A stretch of DNA of 64,000 nucleotides from Nitrospirota bacterium (GTDB lineage Bacteria > Nitrospirota > Leptospirillia > Leptospirillales > Leptospirillaceae): contig JAJYYA010000038.1 in NCBI GenBank assembly GCA_021801345.1, forward strand, positions 1-64,000, written 5' to 3'. Positions 25,758-33,999 of the stretch are shown in pieces. Made by a program: the position numbers and the translations under genes. The notes under the pieces were generated by a model. That model was not told where the DNA came from. It searched no databases and saw nothing but the letters and a program-made list of their open reading frames with translations. How positions within the stretch are numbered: position 1 is the stretch's first letter; every line of letters begins with the position of its first letter.

Positions 25758-26318
25758 TTACTTTTTGAGGCGTTGGCAGGAGTCGCAGATCCCGTAAATC
25801 TCGAGACGGTGCGAAACGATCGTAAAGTGATTTTCCTGGGCGGCCGCCGCCTGAAGCTGCTCGATCACGGGCTGGTCGAATTCGACAACCTTGCCGCACT
25901 CGATACAGATGAGATGGTCGTGGTGCTTTGCCGGTCTGGCCTCGTACCTGCTGAATTCGTCGTTGAACCGGTGTTCTTCCACGAGGCCCTTTTCCTTGAG
26001 GGCGTGAAGAGTCCGGTAGATGGTGGCAAGACCGATGCGGGGGGTCTTCGACCGGACAAGGCCGTAAATTTCTTCGGCGCTCAGGTGTCCCTTCGACTCG
26101 ATCAATGTCTGAAAGACACGAAGGCGCTGCTGAGTAGGATGGATCCCCGAGGAGCGGAGATTCTCGGCGAGCTTCTGTGGCATGCCCGGGTCGGGGAGGG
26201 TCTTCTTCGATCTCTTTCGGGAAAGCGGAGTTGTTATTTTTTTGTGGGTGGCGCGCTCTCCCTGTGGCTTCTTCGAAGAAGGACTGTTGGGAGAAACGGA
26301 TTGTTTGCCTGAATCCAT
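25758..26318 (-). CDS. fur: Ferric uptake regulator family protein (Fur)
   Basis: 186 residues. The first 50 or so form a basic, Ser/Pro/Lys-rich extension not found in typical 140-150-residue Fur proteins. The winged helix follows (LRSSGIHPTQQRLRVFQTL, LATIYRTLHALKEKGLV). The dimerisation and metal domain has EEHRFNDEFSRYE, the HHDHLICIECGKVVEF metal motif, HRLEIYGICDSCQ and a CxxC pair, so structural zinc and regulatory metal sites look intact. GAGGGC lies upstream of the ATG. Its likely targets include the gene at 844-1974, which has Fur boxes. Zur or PerR identity cannot be excluded by eye, but the motif set looks most like Fur. Confidence 0.9.
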   Translation of the reverse strand: MDSGKQSVSPNSPSSKKPQGERATHKKITTPLSRKRSKKTLPDPGMPQKLAENLRSSGIHPTQQRLRVFQTLIESKGHLSAEEIYGLVRSKTPRIGLATIYRTLHALKEKGLVEEHRFNDEFSRYEARPAKHHDHLICIECGKVVEFDQPVIEQLQAAAAQENHFTIVSHRLEIYGICDSCQRLKK

Positions 26319-26610
26319 CGGTCTATGCCCTCGTTAAATTGCACAAGTCCCTTTGATCGGTCGGAAAACGTGAGAGATCTTTCGTCCAAATGTTCCGAAA
26401 ACGGATTAAGGAGTAGGCGGCTCCTAATTTTTGTTTGGCTATGATTCCCGAATCGTTCTTCGACCGAACGCGCTGGGGATTTCGAAGGCCCTTCACTGAA
26501 AAGAAAATAAGAAGTGCATTGCTTTTGAATCCTTTCTGCCCGGCTCTCCTGTTAATCCGGAAAGCCAAGCGGAAAGAATCTCAACACGAAGGGAAGCATA
26601 GCCTTTTGTT

Positions 26611-26638
26611 TTGTTAATGTTGTCAATATTGGCATAGT
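26611..26638 (+). promoter_or_regulatory. Possible promoter of candidate small RNA
   Basis: TTGTTA (26611-26616) and CATAGT (26633-26638) with 16-base spacing on the plus strand. Motif match only. Confidence 0.3.
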
Positions 26639-26644
26639 CCTGAC

Positions 26645-26866
26645 GCTGGTTCAAGCGGAGATATTGAGAGCGTGGATTTGTTTAATGGAAGCGCGCAAGC
26701 GTGCGGGGATCCTTGGGCTTGGGCGGTGACTCCGTAAATGTCCTTCCTGGAACGGACGGAGAGAGGCCGTTTCTTAAGGATGATGGCGGGACGGACGAGA
26801 CTCTCTCCGTCTTTGAACCATCCAAGAACGATTCTGATGTCCGAACGGCTGGAGAATCTCTTTTTC
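26645..26866 (+). ncRNA. Candidate small structured RNA
   Basis: About 220 bases between a sigma70-like promoter and a terminator-like hairpin (GATTCT 26830-26835 / AGAATC 26853-26858 followed by CTCTTTTT). It contains a perfect 11-base stem, GACGGAGAGAG (26755-26765) with CTCTCTCCGTC (26801-26811). No known RNA family recognised; 6S, RNase P, SRP and tmRNA signatures were not seen. Confidence 0.3.
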
Positions 26867-26934
26867 CCCCGACCAAAGCGTGAGCCCTTCGTCCTCCGGA
26901 AAGAATCTGAGTCTGAATGAATCGAGTGAATTTT

Positions 26935-26964
26935 TTGCATCCGGCATTTTTTTTATGCTAAGAT
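26935..26964 (+). promoter_or_regulatory. Possible rplU promoter
   Basis: TTGCAT (26935-26940) and TAAGAT (26959-26964) with 18-base spacing, about 150 bases upstream of rplU, in an AT-rich stretch. Confidence 0.3.
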
Positions 26965-27112
26965 TCTTCTTTGCGATTTTACAGAAACAGGCACATTCGA
27001 ATGTTGTCTGGGTGACCGGAGGGGCTTTGTGGGATCGGGACTTTCCCGGTCGGGACTAAGTCGCCGTTTCGGGTGCTGAAACAGAAAATCTTTCACAAAA
27101 GAGGGGGATTTC

Positions 27113-27436
27113 ATGGCAGACAACTTTGCCGTGATTCGGACGGGTGGCAAGATGTATCGGGTGTCCCCGGGGCAAGTACTCGTCGTCGAGCGGATTGAGG
27201 AAGAGGGAGCGATCGTTTTTCGCGAGGTCCTGATGGTGTCGGACGAAAACGGGGTCGCTTATGCCACTGCCGAAAAGCCGCTTTCCGTCGAGGTCCGTGG
27301 TCGGATCGTCCGCCAGGAAAAGGATCCGAAGATCATCGTTTTCAAAAAGAAGCGTCGGAAGAACTATCGGCGGAAAAAGGGACATCGTCAACTTGTCTCC
27401 CGCATCGAAATCGAATCGATCGTCAAGACCGCATAG
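27113..27436 (+). CDS. rplU: 50S ribosomal protein L21
   Basis: 107 residues, normal L21 length. FAVIRTGGKMYRVSPGQVL at the N-terminus and the basic KKRRKNYRRKKGHRQ segment followed by RIEIESI are family hallmarks. GAGGGGG precedes the ATG. First gene of the rplU-rpmA-obg run; a hairpin-rich leader lies upstream and may serve regulation. Confidence 0.98.
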   Translation: MADNFAVIRTGGKMYRVSPGQVLVVERIEEEGAIVFREVLMVSDENGVAYATAEKPLSVEVRGRIVRQEKDPKIIVFKKKRRKNYRRKKGHRQLVSRIEIESIVKTA

Positions 27437-27505
27437 TCCCCAAGAGGACTGCAAGGGCCTCTTGCCAGGACCATTCAGCCTTTTTTTAAGATAAGGAGCC
27501 TTAGC

Positions 27506-27790
27506 ATGGCACATAAAAAAGGGGTCGGTTCGACCCGAAACGGCCGTGATTCTGAATCGAAACGCTTGGGCGTCAAGCGCCATGACGGACAGTTTGTCCT
27601 GGCCGGCAACATTCTTGTCCGTCAGAGAGGAACACAGTTCTATCCTGGGGACAACGTCGGGATGGGGCGTGACCATACTCTTTTTGCAATGCAGACTGGA
27701 GTGGTGCGCTTTTCCCGATATGGCAGGGATGCCAAGAAGATCAGTGTCGTTTTGGATGCTGCCCCGGCACCGGAGTCCGTCAAGGCCTGA
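27506..27790 (+). CDS. rpmA: 50S ribosomal protein L27
   Basis: 94 residues. It begins [20 protein letters not shown], the conserved flexible tail that reaches the peptidyl-transferase centre; no cleavable Firmicutes-type extension is present. [14 protein letters not shown] (here [14 protein letters not shown]) and DHTLFA confirm the family. AAGGAG precedes the start. Confidence 0.98.
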   Translation: MAHKKGVGSTRNGRDSESKRLGVKRHDGQFVLAGNILVRQRGTQFYPGDNVGMGRDHTLFAMQTGVVRFSRYGRDAKKISVVLDAAPAPESVKA

Positions 27791-27796
27791 GAATCT

Positions 27797-27815
27797 CCTC
27801 CCGCTTCACGGGAGG
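27797..27815 (+). other. Hairpin between rpmA and obg
   Basis: CCTCCCG/CGGGAGG stem with a CTTCA loop and no T-run. It may act as a processing or attenuation element that lowers downstream expression relative to the ribosomal protein genes. Confidence 0.4.
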
Positions 27816-27843
27816 GGCGGTCGTTCACCGTTCCGGAGGCGTT

Positions 27844-28893
27844 ATGTCCCAGTTTGTCGATGAGGTGACCCTTCGCGTTGCCTCGGGTAAAGGCGGGGAC
27901 GGTTCAGCCTCCTTCCGTCGGGAGAAGTTTGTTCCCCGGGGAGGTCCTGACGGAGGGGATGGAGGTAACGGGGGGTCGATCCTTCTTTTGGGGACCCCAG
28001 ACCGCTCGACGCTGCTCGATTTCAAGCACCGTCCCAGGGTCGTTGCCACCCCCGGCGAGAACGGCCGCGGGAAGAAACAGCACGGAAAAAGCGGCGAGAA
28101 TCTTGTCCTCAAGATTCCCCTTGGAACACAGGTCTACGATGCCGACACGGGTCTCCTTCTGGCCGACATTATTTCAGAGGGGCAGGTCTTCGTGGCGGCT
28201 CAAGGCGGACGGGGAGGCCGGGGCAATGTTCATTTTGCTACGGCAACCCGACAGTCCCCTGACTTTGCCGAGCCCGGAAAGCCCGCAGAAGAGGTTCACC
28301 TTCGACTTGAGCTTAAGGTCATGGCCAAGGTGGGACTCTTGGGCTTCCCGAATGCCGGGAAATCCACCTTTCTCGGCCGCGTCACACGCGCCCACCCGCG
28401 TATCGGCTCCTATCCTTTTACGACCCTTCATCCTCATCTGGGGGTTGTTTCCCGGGGAACCTTTCCTAACAACAGAGAGTATGTCATCGCTGATCTTCCC
28501 GGGTTGATCGAGGGGGCGCACGAAGGGAAGGGTCTCGGAGACAGGTTCCTTCGTCATGTCGAGAGGACGCAGGTTCTTTTGCATTTTATCGACGTGAGCT
28601 ATGAGGGACCCGCCGATCCGGAGGAGTCCTACCGCGTCATCAGAAACGAACTGGCGCTTTACGACCCCCGGCTTCTTGAAAAACCGGAACAGGTTGCGGC
28701 GACAAAGATCGACTCGGCTGATCCGGAGCGTGTGGACGCCTTTCGCCGCTTCTGTGAACGAACGGGACGGACTCCTTATCTTCTCTCCTCCCAGACGGGA
28801 GAGGGAGTCACGGAAATTCTGAACGCCCTCGATCCCCTCCTCGAAGAAGAGCTCCTCTCCGCGCAGGGAGAATTGGGCCAACACGGTCTCTGA
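27844..28893 (+). CDS. obg: GTPase Obg/CgtA
   Basis: 349-residue essential ribosome-associated GTPase acting in 50S maturation and stress control. The N-terminal Obg domain (1-157) is glycine-rich (KGGDGSASFRREKFVPRGGPDGG, here in shorter segments). The G domain has GFPNAGKST (G1), YPFTTLHPHLG (switch region), DLPGLIEGA (G3) and, at G4, TKID where NKxD is usual. It lacks a long C-terminal OCT domain. The stop overlaps the proB start (TGATG). Confidence 0.96.
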   Translation: MSQFVDEVTLRVASGKGGDGSASFRREKFVPRGGPDGGDGGNGGSILLLGTPDRSTLLDFKHRPRVVATPGENGRGKKQHGKSGENLVLKIPLGTQVYDADTGLLLADIISEGQVFVAAQGGRGGRGNVHFATATRQSPDFAEPGKPAEEVHLRLELKVMAKVGLLGFPNAGKSTFLGRVTRAHPRIGSYPFTTLHPHLGVVSRGTFPNNREYVIADLPGLIEGAHEGKGLGDRFLRHVERTQVLLHFIDVSYEGPADPEESYRVIRNELALYDPRLLEKPEQVAATKIDSADPERVDAFRRFCERTGRTPYLLSSQTGEGVTEILNALDPLLEEELLSAQGELGQHGL

Positions 28894-30005
28894 TGACGGA
28901 GTTCTGCCGGGAGAGACGTGGCGAGATTCGACGCAGGCTCAAGGTCCTTGTCGTCAAAGTCGGCAGCAATATTCTGACCGCAGCCGACGGCGGCCTCTCC
29001 TCCCGGGCATTTTCTCGCATCGCTCGGCAGATCCGAGAGCTTCGGGAAAATGGGGTTCGGGTGGTTCTCGTCTCCTCCGGAGCGATCGCGGCCGGTCGAG
29101 AAAGAATCGGTCTCGGCCGCAAACCCCTTTCTTTGGCGCAGAAACAGGCAGCGGCTTCCGCCGGGCAGACAGCGCTTATGGGACAATGGGAAAAGGCCTT
29201 CCGTCGGCATGACATGACCGTGGCGCAGATTCTTTTGACCCCCGCCGATATTGTGGACCGCGAGCGGTTTACCAATCTCGAGCGAACCGTTGAAACATTG
29301 CTCTCCCTGGGGATTCTCCCCATTGTCAATGAAAACGACGCGGTGGCAACCTTCGAAATCCGTTTTGGGGACAACGACCGTCTTTCCGCCTATGTCGCCG
29401 GCCTTGTCAGGGCCCAATGCCTCCTGCTTCTTTCCGATGTCGCCTATCTTTATACCTCCGATCCCCGGGTTGACCCCTCGGCCCGACCCCTTCCCTGCGT
29501 CAGCCGGATCGACAGCCGGATTGAGCGGATGGCGGGTCTTTCCCGAAGCGGGCTCGGGACCGGCGGGATGTCCTCAAAGGTGGGAACGGCTCTCTGGGCA
29601 AACGGCTGGGGGCTTCCCGTCGGCGTCCTTAAGGGGGATCTGACCCGGGGGATCGTCCGGTTCTTCGAAGGGCGCACCGGAACCCTTTTCGATACCCCCC
29701 GCCCGCTCCCTTCAAACCGGAAGATCTGGATCGGCCATTTCTCCCGTCCCCGAGGAGATCTCTATCTCGATGCCGGAGCGGTTATTGCCATCCGGACGGG
29801 ACGAACCAGCCTTCTTGGAGCCGGAGTGACCCATGCGAGCGGAGAGTTTGCCGCCGGCGAAACGGTCTCACTCCGGGACTCCTCCGGGGAGGAAATTGCC
29901 CGAGGGATCGTTCGCAAGGGGGTCCGGGAGATCGCTCCGAAGGGTGAGGGACTTCTGGTTCATCTAAACGACCTCGTCCTGTCCGATTCCTCCCTCCATG
30001 AGTAA
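28893..30005 (+). CDS. proB: Glutamate 5-kinase
   Basis: 370 residues: an amino-acid kinase domain (about 1-270) and a C-terminal PUA domain (about 285-365). Signatures: LVVKVGSNILT, VLVSSGAIAAGRERIGL, NENDAVATFEIRFGDNDRLSAYVA, and GTGGMSSKV. First step of proline synthesis from glutamate. ATG overlaps the obg stop; proA follows after 12 bases. Confidence 0.97.
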   Translation: MTEFCRERRGEIRRRLKVLVVKVGSNILTAADGGLSSRAFSRIARQIRELRENGVRVVLVSSGAIAAGRERIGLGRKPLSLAQKQAAASAGQTALMGQWEKAFRRHDMTVAQILLTPADIVDRERFTNLERTVETLLSLGILPIVNENDAVATFEIRFGDNDRLSAYVAGLVRAQCLLLLSDVAYLYTSDPRVDPSARPLPCVSRIDSRIERMAGLSRSGLGTGGMSSKVGTALWANGWGLPVGVLKGDLTRGIVRFFEGRTGTLFDTPRPLPSNRKIWIGHFSRPRGDLYLDAGAVIAIRTGRTSLLGAGVTHASGEFAAGETVSLRDSSGEEIARGIVRKGVREIAPKGEGLLVHLNDLVLSDSSLHE

Positions 30006-30017
30006 GGAGTCTCTACT

Positions 30018-31277
30018 ATGTCCTACGACCGTTCAGCGCTGTCATCGATACTCGCAAGGACCCGGGAAGCATGCCGTTCCTATGCTGTTCTGACCTCGAA
30101 AAAGAAAAATGAGGCTCTGGCCAATGTTGCGCGCCAACTTCAGGAGATGCGGCCACTGATCCTCGAGGCCAACCGCGCCGATACTGAGGCGGCACTGAAA
30201 GCGGGGCTTTCCCCGGCGATGTGCGACCGCCTTCTTCTCACCGAAAACCGTTTTGAGTCTATGCTCAAAGGGCTTCTTGAAGTCTCCAACCTTCCCGATC
30301 CCGTAGGGACCGCCGTCTCTCGCTGGGAAAACCCTGACGGACTCATTATCGAGAAGATCAGAGTCCCCATCGGTCTTGTGGGGGTTGTCTACGAGGCACG
30401 CCCTAACGTGACCATCGAGGTGGCCTCCCTTTGTTTCAAGGCGGGCAACGGGGCAGTCCTGAAGGGGGGAAAGGAGGCCATGCGAAGCAATGAGGTGCTC
30501 TTTAGGGCAATCTGGGAGGGTCTTGCCCAGGCCAACGTCAACCCCGAGGGGGTGGCCTTCCTCCCCTGGTCCGACCGGAAGGTTGTGGCGGACCTCGTCA
30601 GTGACACCACCCTCGATGTGGTGATCCCCCGGGGCGGTCAGTCACTGATGGAAACGGTAGTGGCTCATGCCAGGGTTCCTGTCCTTCGCCACGATCAGGG
30701 AATCTGCCATGTCTACGTCTCGGCGTCGGCCCCTTTTCTGATGGCGCGGGATATTGTTCTCGACGCCAAGACAAACAGGCCCTCGACCTGTAATTCCATG
30801 GAGACGCTTCTTGTCCACGAGGCCCAGGCGGAGACTTTCGCCCGCCCCTTTCTGCACCTCCTCCGGGAGAGGGGTGTCACGGTTTACGGCTGCCCCCGTA
30901 CTCGCCAGATCGATTCTTCGGTCGCTCCGGCAACGCCCGAGAGTTACCGGATGGAGTATTTGGCTCTGACCATGAATATGCGGATCGTTTCGACCTTCGA
31001 CGAAGCCCTTGACCACATCGCTCGCTACAGTTCGGGGCATACCGAGGCGATCGTGACCTCCGACGTCGAAGAGTCGGAGCGCTTCTTTCGCGAGGTGGAC
31101 TCCTCCTGCGTGATGGTCAACGCCTCTACGAGGCTCCATGACGGCGGAGTCTTTGGGCTGGGGGCAGAGGTCGGGATCTCCACCACCCGGGTTCATGCCA
31201 GGGGAACGATGGGCCTCCCTGAACTCACCACGACGAAATACATGGTGCGCGGCCATGGTCATCTCCGGGGGCAATAA
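30018..31277 (+). CDS. proA: Gamma-glutamyl phosphate reductase
   Basis: 419-residue aldehyde-dehydrogenase-fold enzyme reducing glutamyl-5-phosphate to the semialdehyde, the second step of proline synthesis. Visible: IGLVGVVYEARPNVTIEVA, LKGGKEAMRSN, VIPRGGQSLM, DAKTNRPSTCNSMETLLVH with the catalytic Cys, and GLGAEVGISTTRVHARGTMG near the end. Pairs with ProB directly upstream. Confidence 0.97.
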   Translation: MSYDRSALSSILARTREACRSYAVLTSKKKNEALANVARQLQEMRPLILEANRADTEAALKAGLSPAMCDRLLLTENRFESMLKGLLEVSNLPDPVGTAVSRWENPDGLIIEKIRVPIGLVGVVYEARPNVTIEVASLCFKAGNGAVLKGGKEAMRSNEVLFRAIWEGLAQANVNPEGVAFLPWSDRKVVADLVSDTTLDVVIPRGGQSLMETVVAHARVPVLRHDQGICHVYVSASAPFLMARDIVLDAKTNRPSTCNSMETLLVHEAQAETFARPFLHLLRERGVTVYGCPRTRQIDSSVAPATPESYRMEYLALTMNMRIVSTFDEALDHIARYSSGHTEAIVTSDVEESERFFREVDSSCVMVNASTRLHDGGVFGLGAEVGISTTRVHARGTMGLPELTTTKYMVRGHGHLRGQ

Positions 31278-32004
31278 AGGCGGGCAGCGTCCATCGGCCG
31301 CCCTCTTTGGCGGGGCATTCAACCCCCTCCATAACGGCCATATCGCTTTGGCCGGAGAGATTGAGAAGCGCCTCTCGATCTCAGAGGTTATTTTTCTTCC
31401 AACGGGACAGCCCCCTCACAAGAAAAGTCCTGAGGTTTCCTGCGCAGAGCGAAGTCACATGGTCGATTTGGCCATTGCCGGAAGGCCCGGATGGCGGACA
31501 ATGGATATTGAGTGCCGTCTTCCGGGCCCCTCTCTCACGGCACGTACACTCGAAAGTCTTTCGATCGATCCACCGCCATTCTTCGTAATGGGGGAGGATG
31601 CCTTTGCGGACTTTATGGAGTGGGGGGGGCCCGGGATCATCCTCGCCCGGAGCCATCTCGTCATCGTCAACCGACCGGGATCGGCCTCTCCGAAGGCGCG
31701 GCGGACTCTCCTCACAATCCTTCGGGAGGCCGGGTCCTCTCTTGGAGAGGGGGACATTCCCGATCTGCGGGAGCTGAGAGGAAAGGGGGTTGTCGAATGG
31801 GTCGCAGCTCTTCCTGCCTTTAAAACAACGGTTCGCCTTGTGACCATCGATACGGTGGAGGTCTCCTCGACCGGGCTTCGGGCGGCGATTGCTTCGGGAG
31901 AGCCCCAAAGCTGGGGCCATCTCTTGCCTGAGGCAGTAAAGTCCTATATTGTTGAAAAGGGGTTATATCGAAAGCCCGACTTCCGGCCAGCCCTCCCTAC
32001 CTGA
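31255..32004 (+). CDS. nadD: Nicotinate-nucleotide adenylyltransferase
   Basis: About 249 residues. Start chosen at the ATG 31255, overlapping the end of proA by 23 bases; ribosome binding site weak. Nucleotidyltransferase signatures: LFGGAFNPLHNGHI (GxFNPxHxGH), VIFLPTGQPPHK, and EVSSTGLRAAIASG (ISSTxIR-like). Makes nicotinate adenine dinucleotide for NAD. The obg-proB-proA-nadD-rsfS order is common in bacteria. Confidence 0.94.
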   Translation: MVISGGNKGGQRPSAALFGGAFNPLHNGHIALAGEIEKRLSISEVIFLPTGQPPHKKSPEVSCAERSHMVDLAIAGRPGWRTMDIECRLPGPSLTARTLESLSIDPPPFFVMGEDAFADFMEWGGPGIILARSHLVIVNRPGSASPKARRTLLTILREAGSSLGEGDIPDLRELRGKGVVEWVAALPAFKTTVRLVTIDTVEVSSTGLRAAIASGEPQSWGHLLPEAVKSYIVEKGLYRKPDFRPALPT

Positions 32005-32055
32005 TCAGGATTTTTGAGAGGCATTCCCTGTTTTTTCGGGAGCGGACCCTGTGCA

Positions 32056-32064
32056 TGGTACACT
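32056..32064 (+). promoter_or_regulatory. Possible extended -10 promoter upstream of rsfS
   Basis: TGGTACACT fits TGNTAnnnT extended -10 form. Located 49 bases before the rsfS start; motif only. Confidence 0.3.
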
Positions 32065-32112
32065 GTATCTGTCAACATCAACATTGTCCCCATTTTTCCA
32101 AGGAGTCCTATC

Positions 32113-32583
32113 GTGGTGTCAGCCCTGGACCGGAAGGTCCGGAAGGAAGAAAAGCCGGAGTCGCTCGCCCGGGCAATGCGTCTTGCCAGCGTGCTTCTGG
32201 AGAAGAAGATCGGGGATGTATGGGTCGTGGATGTGGCGGGTTTTTGCGGATATGCCGACTGCCTTGTTCTGGGCGATGCCGAAAACGAGCGCCACATGCA
32301 GGCGGCTCTCGATGGACTCGACTTGGCCGTCTCCGTCCCGGGAACGGGCTTTGTCCCGGAGAGGGGAGGGCGGTGGACCCTTCTCGACTTGGGAGATGTG
32401 GTCATCGACCTCTTCCTGCCTGGAACACGGGGGCTGTACCGTCTCGAGGACCTTTATTCCGAAGCGACGATCTACGCTTTCGACGAGTCGGGAAAAAACC
32501 GGAGGATTCTTCCGGCGGAACGCCTTTCCCTTTACTCGGAAAAGGACCTTGAAATGCGTGGAGCAGGGATTCTTTCCCCATGA
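32113..32583 (+). CDS. rsfS: Ribosomal silencing factor RsfS
   Basis: About 156 residues from the GTG at 32113, which has CAAGGAG eight bases upstream; the frame is open further upstream but without family similarity. RsfS binds L14 and blocks subunit joining in starvation. Visible: LASVLLEKKIGDVWVVDVAGFCGYADCLVL and GRWTLLDLGDVVIDLFLPGTRGLYRLEDLYS, matching the W.LLD.GDVvVHvF...R.fY.LE.LW family core. The usual His in VVHVF is Asp-Leu here. The last codons overlap the next ATG (ATGA). Confidence 0.92.
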   Translation: MVSALDRKVRKEEKPESLARAMRLASVLLEKKIGDVWVVDVAGFCGYADCLVLGDAENERHMQAALDGLDLAVSVPGTGFVPERGGRWTLLDLGDVVIDLFLPGTRGLYRLEDLYSEATIYAFDESGKNRRILPAERLSLYSEKDLEMRGAGILSP

Positions 32584-33980
32584 CCCGCATCCTTCTCCTC
32601 GTCATGCTGGTTCTGGCCGTGGCCCTCGTGAAGCTCGCCGAGTGGAACGACCAGAAGGTCTCCTTCCAGATCCTCCCTCATCGTGTTCTGACTCTTCCTC
32701 AGATGACCCTCATCGTTCTGGCCTTTTCCCTGGGAGCGGCACTCGTCTTTCTTATCCACGGTCTCTCGGACCTTCTGGGCTGGATCAAGACGCTTCGGGA
32801 AAGCCGGGAGGAAAAACGGTCCGAAAAAGCCCAGGCTCTCTGGAAGAGAACCTGGACGGAGATCAATCGTTCCCACATGCCCCAGGCCCTCTCCATCCTC
32901 GAGCGTCTGGTGGCCCTTTTCCCTGACCACCGCGAGGCCCTCCTTCTTTACGGAGATCTGAAGAGAGCTTCGGGCGATACCGTCGGTGCCATCCGGATTC
33001 ACCGCCGGGCGCGTGTCTTTGATGAGGAGGATGTCCGACTCATTCTGGCCCTGGCGGCCGACTACGAGGCTGCCGCCCGCTTTGAAGATGCCCTGGCTCT
33101 GTTTCGGGAGTACTTCAAGAAGGAAGGCCGAAACCGTGAAGTGCTTGAGGAGTACAGACGGCTTCTCATCCGAGGAGAGCGCTGGGAGGAGGCTCTTTCG
33201 GTGCAGACGGCACTGGCCCGCTCCTTTGAGAAGGGAGAGCGCCGGGATCGGGAGGTGTCGCTTCTCGTGGGGTTGCGCTTTGAGGTCGGCTCCCTGCTCC
33301 ATCGCCAGGGAAATACTGAAGGAGCCCGCCGGGCCTTTCGGGGAGCGCTCAAGATAGATCCTTCCTTTACGCCCGCCCGACTGGGGCTTGCTGAAGCCCA
33401 GATTGTCGAAGGGCGGGAAAAGGAGGGAATCGAAAACCTCCAGGAGGGGTGGGGGAGGACATCGGAGACGCTCTATCTCGTTCGGTTGGAAGAGTTCTAT
33501 CTCGAAAAGGGAAATCCCGATGCGATCCTCACACTCTACGCCAAGGCTCTGGATCGACGACCGGGAAACGTCGCGCTGACCTTTCACAAGGCCCGCGTCT
33601 TCAACCGTCTTGGGATGGAGGAGGAGTCACTCTCGCTGCTCGAGGCCATTGAGGGAGAAGCCGTCTGGGGAGGAGAGTTTTATCGCCTGATGGGAGAAAT
33701 CTACGAGAGACGGCGGCAAATGGAGCCAGCTCTCGAGTGCTTCAGGAGGATCCTTTCCCTCGACCTCCCCTACGATCTGCCATACGGGTGCAAGAACTGC
33801 CACACATTTCTTCCGGAGTGGGGGGGGCGGTGCCCGACATGCGGTCAGTGGAACACGATCATCCGGACCGATGGTCAGGTTCTGCCCGGGACAGCGACTC
33901 CGGCCGTTCTCCCAGGATCCCACTCCCTTCCTCTCCGGACCGCCTACCAGGAGTATTTCGCCGGCCCCGGCATTTCGTGA
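32580..33980 (+). CDS. LapA-LapB fusion: membrane TPR protein with zinc ribbon
   Basis: 466 residues. Two N-terminal transmembrane helices (about 3-20 and 40-60) with the short QKVSFQILPHRVLTLP segment between them match the LapA (DUF1049) fold. A cytoplasmic TPR array follows (about 90-395), then a rubredoxin-like zinc ribbon with Cys404, Cys407, Cys418 and Cys421 (CKNC...CPTC), as in LapB/YciM. In E. coli LapA and LapB are separate proteins that adjust LpxC stability and LPS supply; here both appear fused. In LapB the ribbon is also C-terminal, but here about 45 low-complexity residues follow it. ATG overlaps the rsfS stop. Confidence 0.85.
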   Translation: MTRILLLVMLVLAVALVKLAEWNDQKVSFQILPHRVLTLPQMTLIVLAFSLGAALVFLIHGLSDLLGWIKTLRESREEKRSEKAQALWKRTWTEINRSHMPQALSILERLVALFPDHREALLLYGDLKRASGDTVGAIRIHRRARVFDEEDVRLILALAADYEAAARFEDALALFREYFKKEGRNREVLEEYRRLLIRGERWEEALSVQTALARSFEKGERRDREVSLLVGLRFEVGSLLHRQGNTEGARRAFRGALKIDPSFTPARLGLAEAQIVEGREKEGIENLQEGWGRTSETLYLVRLEEFYLEKGNPDAILTLYAKALDRRPGNVALTFHKARVFNRLGMEEESLSLLEAIEGEAVWGGEFYRLMGEIYERRRQMEPALECFRRILSLDLPYDLPYGCKNCHTFLPEWGGRCPTCGQWNTIIRTDGQVLPGTATPAVLPGSHSLPLRTAYQEYFAGPGIS

Positions 33981-33999
33981 CGAAAAAAAGCCGACGACC

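Larger units (their letters stand above)
26319..27112. other. Intergenic region between fur and rplU
   Basis: About 790 bases without a convincing protein gene. It holds a terminator-like hairpin with a T-run at 26406-26432 (plus strand), a candidate small RNA with promoter and terminator (26611-26866), a possible rplU promoter near 26935-26964, and hairpins in the rplU leader (CGGGA-CTT-TCCCG near 27037-27049; GTTTC/GAAAC near 27067-27083). Confidence 0.45.

Noticed and set aside
26623-26940. Minus-strand frame of about 105 codons
   Set aside because: Overlaps the strong stem of the candidate small RNA, no domain recognised and no good start.
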